From positions 33,501 to 97,500 of the forward strand of contig CAMXCT020002328.1 in assembly GCA_947184155.2 (NCBI GenBank): a stretch of 64,000 bases of DNA, written 5' to 3'. Shown piece by piece: positions 50,701 to 62,700 of the stretch. The first letter of the stretch is position 1. Every line of letters begins with the position of its first letter. The position numbers were made by a program, and so were the translations under genes. The notes under the pieces are model-generated. The model was not told where the DNA came from and searched no databases. It worked only from the letters and a program-made list of their open reading frames with translations. This DNA is from Cladocopium goreaui. Taxonomy: Eukaryota; Sar; Dinophyceae; Suessiales; Symbiodiniaceae.

Positions 50701-53700
50701 CAAATCGGTGAAGCCCATCTCCTTGGCCAGGAGCTCGACGGTCAAGGTTTTCTTGGTAAAAGCCCTAAAAAAAGATAGAAAACTGGATGATGACTTAAAG
50801 TTTAGCAAAATCTTTGCTTTTTCAAATGTTTGATTCTCTTTGGGGTTGCTATATCTCAATGATTTTCTCATGAGTTCATAGTCATGTCCTTTGTTTCTTG
50901 GTCTTGGCATGTTTTGTAGCGGTAATTGCGATAGACAATTGTAGCTCTGTTTTCCCGGGATGTCCCAATTCCTAGTCATCGAACCCTTTCCGATCATCTG
51001 CAAATTGGGTAGTACGTGATGTTGTTCATTCCATGAAATACGGGTTGCTTGAGAACGGGATTCCCATACATGTCCGTGTCCTGTATGTAATATATATATA
51101 TATATGTCTGCATTAATGGTTCTATTTATATATATACTGGATTATGATCATCCACAACATACAACGGGGAGAACACCCGAAAATCAATCAGCGTGTGTCG
51201 CAGCCAAGTCACATGGAAGAGCTGCACCTTCTTCCCCACTGCCTCGGCCAAGTGGGTCAGAGTCAAAACACTGGTTCCCTACCCTAAAATATCTGGTTTC
51301 TGGATGGTTAATGATGGGAATAGTTGGGTTAATGATGGTTAATAGCTGGTTTCTGGATGTTCATTCCCCCAACTATGGCAATAGGAAATGGTTAATAGGT
51401 GTTGAACCATCCCCATTTTGATGAAATGAGGAATGTCATGGGGATGTCATGGGGCACCCTCTTTCCAAACCCGTATTGGATGTGTTGGATCTAAGAAATG
51501 AAACAGGATGGTGCCCCCCAGTGATGTTTGTTGGTATATAAACCCCATGAATACTATAGTTATATCTACCATAAACCATAGTTATGGGAGTTATGTGCAC
51601 CAACTTAGCTAACTATGGGGCACCACCTTGTAGAGATCAACTGTGATTGGGATCAGACTAGCAGCGAAACTGAGATATATTGGTCATGTTCAGCCAGGAT
51701 TCATAAACAACTGTTGCGTTAGTAATATGCCCAAACAAACTGATGGTCATTACATGTAACCAACAAAAAAAACACACATTTTTGGCCATGGGCAATCATT
51801 GTCATCCACTTGGATGCCTCACTGGTTGTATCATTTAGATTGATGGCTACCCTGCAATAAATTAACATATATAGATATGGAAAACCCACCATGAATGTGG
51901 AACATTTTGGGAACAGGAAACCATGGTTGTGTTCCATATCTACGGCAGTTTGCATCCATGATATTCCATAGTCTCCCATGATGTTCTCTTGAAGTAGTTG
52001 GATTTATACCCATCAATAACCCAGTGACTCCCATACGGTCATATATGGCTGGATATTATACATAAACATATAAATATATATATATATATATCACGACTCC
52101 CTTAGTACCTCGGGGCCCCAAAAATGTACTGTAAATGTTTGCTTGCTCCACACCTGCATTTCAGAACAACGCAAGAATTGAGCTCTCCCAATCGTCCGCA
52201 GGTTGTTGGGGTCCCCATTGTATCCCATTATTGTTGCTGATACTGCAAAATCAGCAGCCCAGTGGCGCTGTAGAAATCCCCTCCGCCGGCGCGCCAGCTT
52301 TCCCAGTTGAAGCCTGGCTCTGGATGGTATGAAAACTGTCATCTATCATGTGAATATGTATAAAGAACATGAAGAGAATTCAACAAAACCAACATGAAAC
52401 TGAAAGACATTCCATATTCAGAGTTTGTCCAACTCTGTGCTTTGGAGACCTAACATGAAACCTTCGTGACCATGAAAGTTTCACAAGCAGCGACCCTGCC
52501 ACGTCACTCTTGGCCGCTGGCAGGATCCCCCAGCAATGAAACGGTAGCATCACCACAGCGCAGGAGCCGAGCCTTGTAGCATGACCATCTTGGATGGGTC
52601 CACTGTGTCCTGCGCCGACACGAATTTTGGGCGAAGCAGAGTCAGGGCCTATAGTTTTTCAATGGGACTTTGACCCACATGGCTATGGGTCAAAACCCTG
52701 GTACCTAGTGAACCCCAAAATAGCTGGTAAATGGATGTTCATCCCACTAAAAATGTATCTATAGTAGGTATTGACCCATACCCACATCCATCTCGAATGA
52801 CAATCCCGGATTGATCAAACTCTAGTTGATTTTTGATCAATTAGGAGGTGTCTCCCCCCAAATAGTGACATAATCCGCTATTCAAATGGGGGTTTCCAAT
52901 CCATGGGGGTACCCCGAAATCATCCAGTCGTCATGGATGACCATGACTTAGTATTGAAACAACCATGGTTTTTTGTTTGGATCCCCCATGACTCAAGAAC
53001 CCCCCATGAATTCCTATTGTATTCCCATCATCTTCCCATGATCTTTCCATTAATAAATCCCATTAAATCCCATTAAATCTCATGATTAATTATTTTCCCA
53101 TCACATTCCCATGAATTCCCATGATCTTCTCATTTATAAATCCCATAAAGACCCATCAAAACCCACTACATCCCATGCAAATCCATTAAAACCCATTGAA
53201 ACCGATTAAATCCCATGCAATTCCTCATTAAAACCCATTAAATCCCATGATCTTCCTATTAAATCCCATTAAACCCCCTAATGGTACCCCCCCCTCCCCA
53301 AATGGTAGATCAACAGCCCAGCCGTAAACGCGTCCGTAATTTTGGCCATCCGCTCGATGAGCTGGGTGCTCTTCATCTTGCGCTGCAACCTGCGCCAAAA
53401 ATCTGGAGAAGTGGGGGATAGGTGTACTTTACAATATGTATATATATATATATACATACTGTATGCATGTATGCATGTATGCATGTATGCATGTATGCAT
53501 GTATGCATGTATGCATGTATGCATGTATGCATGTATGCATGTATGCATGTATGCACGTATGTAGGTATGTAGGTATGTAGGTATGTAGGTATGTAGGTAG
53601 GTATGTAGGTAGGTATGTGTGCGTGCACATGCATGCATGCATGCATGCATGCATGCATGCATGCATGCATGCATGTATGTATGTATGTGTGTATATATAT

Positions 53701-56700
53701 ATAATAATTATACATGTAATTGTACATATACTTGACTCCAATGTAGACCATAACTTGCTATACCCCTTTAATGCTAATAACTTGCAGGCCAAAGGGAGCG
53801 GCAACGCCTGCGGCAGAAATTCAGAAATTGTGGGTCAAAATAGCGGGCCACCCTCCAGCCACTTTTCCCCGAACTAACTTTTGCAGCTCGGGCGGGTTCC
53901 GGGATGTCCTGGGAGAACCTGGGTGGTGTTTTCTGCGGTTTTGTGGGGGTTTCCGGGATTCTGGGTGGTGTTTTCTGCGGTTTTATGTGGGTTCCGGGAT
54001 TTCCTGGGAGAACCTGGGTGGTATTTTCTGCGATTTTGCGGGACTTCCGGGAATTCCTGGGAGAACCTGGGTGGAAACGGTTGGAGATTTCCTGGGCCTG
54101 GGAGAACCTGGGCGGACTTAGGCGGACCTGGGCCGACCTGGACGGGGTTTTCCTGAATAAACCACGCATATGTAAACCAGAGCAGAATTGTATAAAACAC
54201 CACTAACGAATAGTGCTGAGCGAACACCGTTTTGATATGTATCCTGCACCATTCAAAAACCAATTTTAACACCCAGAAACCCTCAAAAAATTAACCCCCA
54301 GGCCCCAGAATCCTGATTTATATTATATGCATTAGAGGGGTTGATCAAACCATAACTTTAATGTATAGAAATAGGAAAGTAGCTTGAGACTTCAAACACA
54401 AAGAAAGGAACACGTCGCTCCTGTGCCTTTGTTGGGGGGGGCCCACCACACGTTGTTCCGCTGCGGCCTGTTCAACTTGGCTCGTTCTTCAATGGCATCC
54501 AACTCCTGGCTCAAAAATAAAAAACATACCCTCTGCTTATTTAACAGTTTGCTATTGAAAATCTCCCATTTATATGTGATGCTTGCTATTAACATTGTGA
54601 TTTTCTATAGTTATGTTAGCTTGCCAGATGGTATATGTTCTTGGGGGAGTAACACATATTTGCGAACCATACAAGTGATGGTGTTTCTAATTTTAGGGGG
54701 ATGGATCCCTTTTGAAAAATCGGTTGGTAGAACCTCAATCTCTAAACATCTCGGTATATGATTTATGTCAACCAATCCCATTACCCTTGGACCAAGCATC
54801 TAAATTCATATTGGTTGGTATGACCATCCCCAATCCAGGCAATTTACATCAATTTAGTCGAGTTTTGACCATTGCACATATTGATATATATTGTATTATT
54901 GTGGCAATATTTAAAATTAAAAAAATGGCAAAACTCACTGTTGACAAACGAACACCAATCTGAAATGATAGGAGTAGATCGGTACCGCGACCCATTTTTG
55001 GGGGCATTGGCCAACCAATAGAGGGGACGGGACCCATTTTTATTCAACACAGCAGAGGCGAGACTGTGGTAAACCTAATGCCATTTATGCCATCCCCAAT
55101 ATTGTTATAAAATGTTACAAATGTATGGGGCAATAGACCCCAAATGTTTATGGCATTCGGTTTACCACATCAATGTAACTAAAAAAATGATACCATATAT
55201 TTGCTGATTCCGCCAAGTACCATTTTGCGGAGGGAAGAACAAGAAGCAGATTGCAAATTTAAACGTAGTAAGTATTTAGTTCACCGATCAGTTGCAGTTC
55301 CCACCAAGCCCTCCAACGAAAATATCAACCCAGGCCAAGGACTCAAAAATGGATCGCTGCAGTTCTTTTGAAAGACATATCCATTCATGGTGGTCGAGGG
55401 GAAATTCTTTGAATGGCCCTGGCAAACTCGCACCCCGTGGACTCAAAGAATAGTTTCAAATACAGGTGACCAAACCTCAGGTGTTCCCATATTTTCATCC
55501 CATATTTTCATCAGATTTCATCAGTTCCATGAGTTCCATTCCCAAGAAAATGTATCAACATGTCGTGACCTTCCCTTGCTGCCAGATGCGAGATCCTTTT
55601 CATGCTCCACGGCGGATTCGTGGAACTGGCGGAAGTCGATCAGCAACAAGCTGGGCGTCCTGGCGGAGGTTTCAGGGGGATGGAGGTTTCATCCTGGGGA
55701 AAACAGTCAGAAATGCCTGGGAAACGCTAACGATGAACATCCATAGGAAACTCAACAACCACCATTTAGGAATCCAAAAAATGTATGAAAATGTGTGTTT
55801 TTTATCAATGATTTAACATGATTTAGCTGTAACACCACGGGAAAATTACATGTTTTTTGTGGAATTCGACATATACCATAGTGGGTTTGGCAGGAACCAG
55901 CCAGCCACATCCGGCCATGACTTCCTAAGAACCATGGCTTATTCTTGTGCTAATATGGGTGTCTTGAATTAGCGCACCCCATTCCATCCACTGTTCGAAA
56001 ACCTCATGTTCCCTGTTAAGATCCTATAAATTGGGTTATACCCATTTTCACACACATCAATATAACTGAGAATGTTATTTTGTCCATTCTGTTCCCAACT
56101 ATAGTGGGCTGGCTAGAAGTGATAAGCAAATATTCATAGTGCCATACAGTGTATAATTATATATGAACCACTTACCAACTGCTACTAACTGTGATGTACA
56201 TCCAATTCAGATGGAAAAGCTTACGATATTTGTGAAGCCGCCAGCCATGGTTGACCAGTAAAAAAAGATTGTGTTTTCACCAACAAACATATCGGGTAGT
56301 TGACCGACAAAAATGGAGTTTAATTCACCAAAGAAAAAGTAAGACTTACCAACACTCTAATGAGGTTGGTGGAATAACTTCAACTCAACGACCATCTTAC
56401 AATCATCCGCAGATAGAATCTCCCAAGTGGGGCCTTCACAAACCGTGAAATCCCTGTGACACACTCCTCCCAAACTATAGATACACTCTTGAAGTGGGAC
56501 ATTTGCCAACCCAATAGGGCGCAGCAAAAAGCGTCACCAGGGTTTCAAATATGTTTATCGAGGGTATCACGCATGACACAGGCAGATGAGGTCGATATGT
56601 GAGCTGAAACTAACTTCGATAAGGGGAGATGGGACCCCTCTGTCGCTTGAAGGCTCCATGGCCATGGAAAAATCCATCGTGAATCGTCCCTTCAGGATGG

Positions 56701-59700
56701 AAACTCCCAAAAAAAACGGCGCCAGTATGCCAGAACTCGCAAAAATATCCGAAAATCCATGAATATCTTGCAACAAAAAAAACTACTCAACTACTTAACA
56801 GCAAAATCCAAGTGAAATCATGGTTCTTGATTCAAATCTTCTATCTTTGTTCATCCCAAACAAAATAAGCCCAGTTTACCATGGCCCCCAGGAGGTCCCG
56901 TCCCACCGCACCTGGACATCTCTTCATTCACCAAGCCGTTACGGGTCTTGCAGAGGTGCCGGCTGCCGCGGCGGTTCATGGAGGATCCCGTCTCCATCAT
57001 CCTGGCGGCCGGCGGCCTTTTTAAAAGTGCCGCAATGGCTGATACATATCATGAATGATCTGAGTGGCCAAGGTGATGTTATATATAATATAGTGTGTAT
57101 ATATATATATATGTATATGTATGTGTCTATATATATATACATACATAATAACAGGTGTGTATATATATATTACAGCCAGGAAAACTTTGCTCTTCTGGTG
57201 GATATGTCTAATAATTATATTACTATACATAATTATGTATATATACGGATATATATATATATAGAGGAAAACTTGAGATTTATATTACCTACCACGTTGA
57301 TAAACAAATGCCACTGACGCAATTGATGATGACCAACTGTGGATTTGGCGTTGGAATCCCATCTTTTGTTGGCAAAGTTGGCATTGCTGATACCCTCTCC
57401 CGGAAAGAAATATGACATATAAATACCCTCTGGTAATTTAACATAGCTATTGAAAATGGCAATTTATAGTGAGTTGTCCCATTAAAAGTTGTGATTTTCC
57501 ATAGTTATGTTAGTTTACCAGAGGGTACATATTGAAATGAACAACATCAAAGCCAAACAGCTTGGTAGGAGAATCGGCCAAACCAAAAACAAGCTCATAT
57601 TGTATGTGGTTCAACGCCTCATCCACTTCCAATTATCTTTTCCTAGAACTTCTGAACACAGGGAGTTCATTTATTTATATATGGAGGTTTCCTGGAATGT
57701 GGGTACCCCTAAATCATCCATTTATAATCGGATAATCCATATTGTTGGGGTACCACCCGTTTATGGAAACCCCCATATTATTACGTATATCATCCGATTA
57801 TTATCCCATTGTCCCATTCTATCCCATTGATTACCATTTATAGATGATTTTCCACTATTAAATATATATATAATATACCACTAATCTGAAATAAGGCTAT
57901 AGTGGGAAAATTCCCGCTACTAGCCATGATTGTTTAAAAAAAAACAGAAAACCCATTCATATCCCATTTATAGATGATTGTCCCCTATTAATAATATATA
58001 CATATATATATATATATCAATCACTAACCTGAAATAAGGCTATAGTGGGATCATTCCCCTTACTAACCATGTTTGTTAAAAAAATATCCAGAAAACCCAT
58101 TCATATCCCATTTATAGATGATTTTCCACTATTAACATACATCTGGGGGGGTCTTAAAATGGGGGAATAGGTTTCAATTTGTCTAATTTTGGATGATTTA
58201 GGCCTACTTCTAGTTTCGGAAACCCCCATAGAACTATGATTCTTACAAAAAATCCCAGAAAAAATCCCCCAAAAATATCCCATTGATAGAATATGTTTTT
58301 TTCCACTCTTAACCCTATATATACAGTACCCTCTGGTAATTTGTTACATAGCTATTGAAAATGACCATAGAAATAGTGAGTTTTCCCATGAAAAATGGTG
58401 ATGTTCCATAGTTTTTTTCTATGTTTACCAGAGGCTAAATCCTATAAATCCATAGTTCAACCCCATATATTTCCATATATTTCCATAGGATTTCTCATAT
58501 TTTCCATATATTTCCCATTGTAGCTGGTGGCTACCCCAAGCCGTCCATCCGTGCCTCGTCAGCGGCCCATCCCTCTCCGAGCCGCCGGAGCTGGCGCGGC
58601 GGAACTGGGCGAAGCCAGGCCACTGCTGGGGATGAAGCTGGCGGAAAGCCATGGGAAAGCCATGGGAAAATGGTGATTTAATGGTGATTTAATGGGATTG
58701 AATGATGATTTACCATCTGGTTATGATGATGGTTAATAATCATAATGGTTGATATATATATATGGTTATGAGGATGGTTTTCATGATGGTTAATAATGAT
58801 CTGGTTGGTGTTATATAATGTTACCATCTGGTTATTACTAACAGTTTGCCATGGAAAGATCCACCATGCTATTAGTAGGTAAACCATCTATTTCTATGGG
58901 CCATCTATACCATGGCTATGTTAAATAACCAGAGGGTAACTATTTTAGCCACAAAAAAAATAGGACAAATAGGGGTTTCATGAAATTGATCGCTGATTTC
59001 TAATAGCTACGTTGATGCTTATTTGCCTTGGTTAACGTTTGGGTTGATTAGGGGTGGCTCAGCTGGGAGATCCACGGGCAAACTGAGACTCCCAGACGTC
59101 ACCAGGCAGCTCCCCTACACGGTCGCCATCTTCCTTGGTGATGAAACATATTAAAAACACCACAGTAAATCAGAATATGTCAGAATATGTAACTGAATAT
59201 TAGTGACATTGTCATTTCGCCAGAGTTTTAACTGTTTGCCGATTCTTTGATTTTATTGGTGATGTTCAGTGATGTTTCAGAATATGGTGCCCCTCGCCCA
59301 GGAGCTTACAAACTAAAGATCAGGCACAACCGGGCGTCTTAACGGGAACCCTGCCTGTGACCAACCATGACCCACCCAAAAACCATTTGGAATCATTGGA
59401 TGGCTTGAAGGGAAAATGTCGAAAAAACTGATGGGAAAGCTGCATTAAAAAAGACATGGTTTCCTGTAGATGTTCCCTTCAACCAATCCAATAAGTCGAT
59501 CACCCAGTTAAAAAACACAGGAATCCAAAGTGCAAGGTCCGTGTCAATGATGTGAACATCACTTTTTGCTGGTGGTTAAAACTTCATGAATCCGTGGTTC
59601 GAAACTCCACTTCCGATTTCCTGGATCATCCGATTTTGGAGTTGAACGGAACATCAAAACTTAAAAGTCCCTATGTTTGATAGTAAAGCCAGCCAGTTTC

Positions 59701-62700
59701 AACCGCAGATTTTCCCAACAAAACGATAACCCATTGATCAACCGCTGAAAAAAACCCAAAACCAGGATTGAAAAGTTCTGGTGCCCCTGATTTTTTCCAG
59801 TACCCTCTGGCAATCAAACATTGTTTTTTTTGTTCAATCCCCTACATGGAAATCGAGGTAAAAAACGCTGGGAAAATCAACGCTGACCGTCACGATTTTC
59901 GGCGGAATTTCCAGCCATTTCTTTGATTCCCAGAGGGTAACCAAACATGGATTTCATGGGTTTCTCTCTCAGAGGGAGACTTTATTGAGGAGATTTTATG
60001 GGATATGATTGATATCATGGACGATATCGAGATATTTACTGGGATTTCACCAACAAAAAACATTGCTTTGTAATGAAGAAACATGGGGGACACCCCAAAA
60101 AAACTGCTGGTCAATCCCATCCCTTCCCACGGTCAATCTTTGTCCACAAAAACTGAAAAATCATCTGCTAGCTGGTGATTCAGTTTAATTCTCCAAATTT
60201 TTATAGCAAAAAAAAACATATTCAGAAAAACTAATGTTCTCAATCCAAGGTCGGTTATATGTTTGATACCTATAATTTTTATAATAAACTAAAGGATTCA
60301 ACTACCTATCCAAGGTCCTAGCTATGTTCTCAACATTGCCCAAAAGAATTCCAAAATGGCATCGAGGATGCCACTCAGCCCAGAAGCGTTGAAGCCAGGC
60401 TGACCCCAACAACAATTCACCGACATCTTTACCTCGGTACTGTGAATGAGGCAGCTATGCAAATGGGGGATATACATCTTATTATTGGCGGATATGAGGC
60501 TATGAGGTGATATTAGTTGATGTTAGTTGATATTAGTTGGATGTTAGTTGATATTAGTGGGATGTTAGTTGGTGTTAGTTGGATATTAGTTGATGTTGGT
60601 TGGTATTAGTTCATGTTAGTTGATATTAGTTGATATTAGTTTATTTTAGTTGATATTCGTTGATATTAGTCAATGTTGATGTTAGTTGATCTTAGATTAT
60701 GTTAGTTGATGTTAGTTGGCACTAATTATTAATTGATATTAGTTGGTCTTAGTATGTCTTAGTCAATATTAGTTGTATTAGTTGATGTTGGTTGATATTA
60801 GTTGATATTGGTTCAAACATGAGCCATGGGGGTATCAACCAACATCCACCAACGATGAGAGACTTGGATAAACTGTTCCCATGTTCCCAGACCGATTGGA
60901 TTTAAACCACGTAAATTGGAAACAACTTGGATGATACCTTGGGGCCCCCCAACTATTGGATCTATTGGGGTTTAAACCACCCATCTGTGATGAGTAAAGC
61001 CTCATCTTTTCGGTCAAATCAGCATAGATTTCATCGTTTTTCATGGTGAAACAAGCGCGTTTTTGATGGTGAAACCCACGATCACCAGGATCCATCATGG
61101 TAGGAACCCAGATCCCCAGTGGGCCCAGATCCCGATGGATCTCGATGGATCCAGATCCGGCCTCCTTGGTGGACACTTCCAGGAGCCGGTTCTGGCCGTG
61201 CTCCCATTTCTTGCCGCCGGGACCGCGGATCACCATCTTGAATTCACTCCTGCCGGGTCAACCGGGGGAACCGGGGGATAGAATGGTGCCATGACCAAAT
61301 AGTGGCTTCAGAAGAGGAATAACAACAATCATATGGAAGTTGTTCGGTAAGAAACATAGTATCAATGACGGAAAATTGACAATTGTTGAGTCATGGTTGT
61401 AGTTATAGTACAGTAGCGGTAATGATGAATCATTTTATATCATTTTATGGTATAATGAACCCAATGCCGTAAATGATAACCATGAGCCGCTGGTCATTCT
61501 TTACTGTGGCCAAGCAGCCGAAAGGACCCGGCTCGGAGCTGATTTTGCCTTCTGTTGGATAGATCCCACCAGCGGTCCATCAGAAAAACATCGAAAAACA
61601 TCGAATATATGGGTATGGATCAAGACGTTGATGGGTCCTGGTTCACTGGTTCTCATACCAAAATTTCAATAAAATATCATTCAAGAAATATTCAGAAATC
61701 ATATCCCCATTTCTCGGACAGATACACCCTGAATCTCATCGCTTGATCCTCTCAAGTCCAATTTTTGCACCTTGGTGATGCGTCGACGCCGCCTCCAGAA
61801 GCATCAGCCTTTTTCGCGTAGCACCCGGTCTTCATGCCACAAGTCGCACTCAACTTCCGGTGGTGCATCATGTTCGTCATCCTTGTCCAAGACCTCGGGC
61901 TTAGTTTCTTTATCCTCTGTGACCTTCTCGGGTTCGGTCAACTCGGGCTCCTGTGGACAGCCATCTGCTGCGGTGATGTGCCGCGGCGGCCCTTCTGAGC
62001 GATTTGGGACCCTGCCTGCACCAGGCAGGGGTCCCAACAAGCTCAGAAGGGCCAGGAAGCAAACAACTCGAATCATCTTTGGAAAATCGTTGAGCCAACC
62101 TCTCGCAACATCTCGAATCATCTCGCAACTCGAGTCAATCCGCACGTTGCAGCTCAAGGCCAATCTTGAATTTTGTTGCTGCTTAGGAAGTTTAGGATTG
62201 ATATATCCCCATTTATTTATATCCATTTATAGCAACAGATTAATTGCGGATTAGACTCCCGTCCAGCTGGTTTCTCGAGATCTGATCTGGTTAAATCCGC
62301 GTTTTCGATCGTTAAATCACCAGTTTCACTGCTTCAATCCGTGTAAAATCGGTCATTTCACCTGGGAACCCCCCGGATCTTTGGGTCCGTCCTGCTGCCA
62401 TTGGGCAGATTCACCGGACTGGACGTCCATCGGGGGAAGCGGTCCGCGCTGGTGGTGCAACGAAGAGCCTGGCGAGAAGTTCAGGACACGGCGGACACGG
62501 TGCCAGTGGATGGGATGTGTTTGATGACTTCGGTGAAATGTGGAAAACCCATGGGGCAACCGGAAAATGATCTACATTCATGGTTTCATGATGGATAAAC
62601 ATGGATAAACTCCATGGGGATGGTGCTATGGATGAAGTGGTTTGATATTTTACGGGCCTGGATCATGGGGAAATTGATGATGAACCCTTGCAACAAAATA

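Noticed and set aside
53278-53804. His/Met/Cys-rich ORFs on both strands
   Set aside because: They are translations of the ATGCATGT repeat with no stop codons by periodicity.
53780-53880. GC-richer patch in an amylase intron
   Set aside because: A phase-compatible 18-nt exon can be drawn, but nothing in the flanking protein calls for it.
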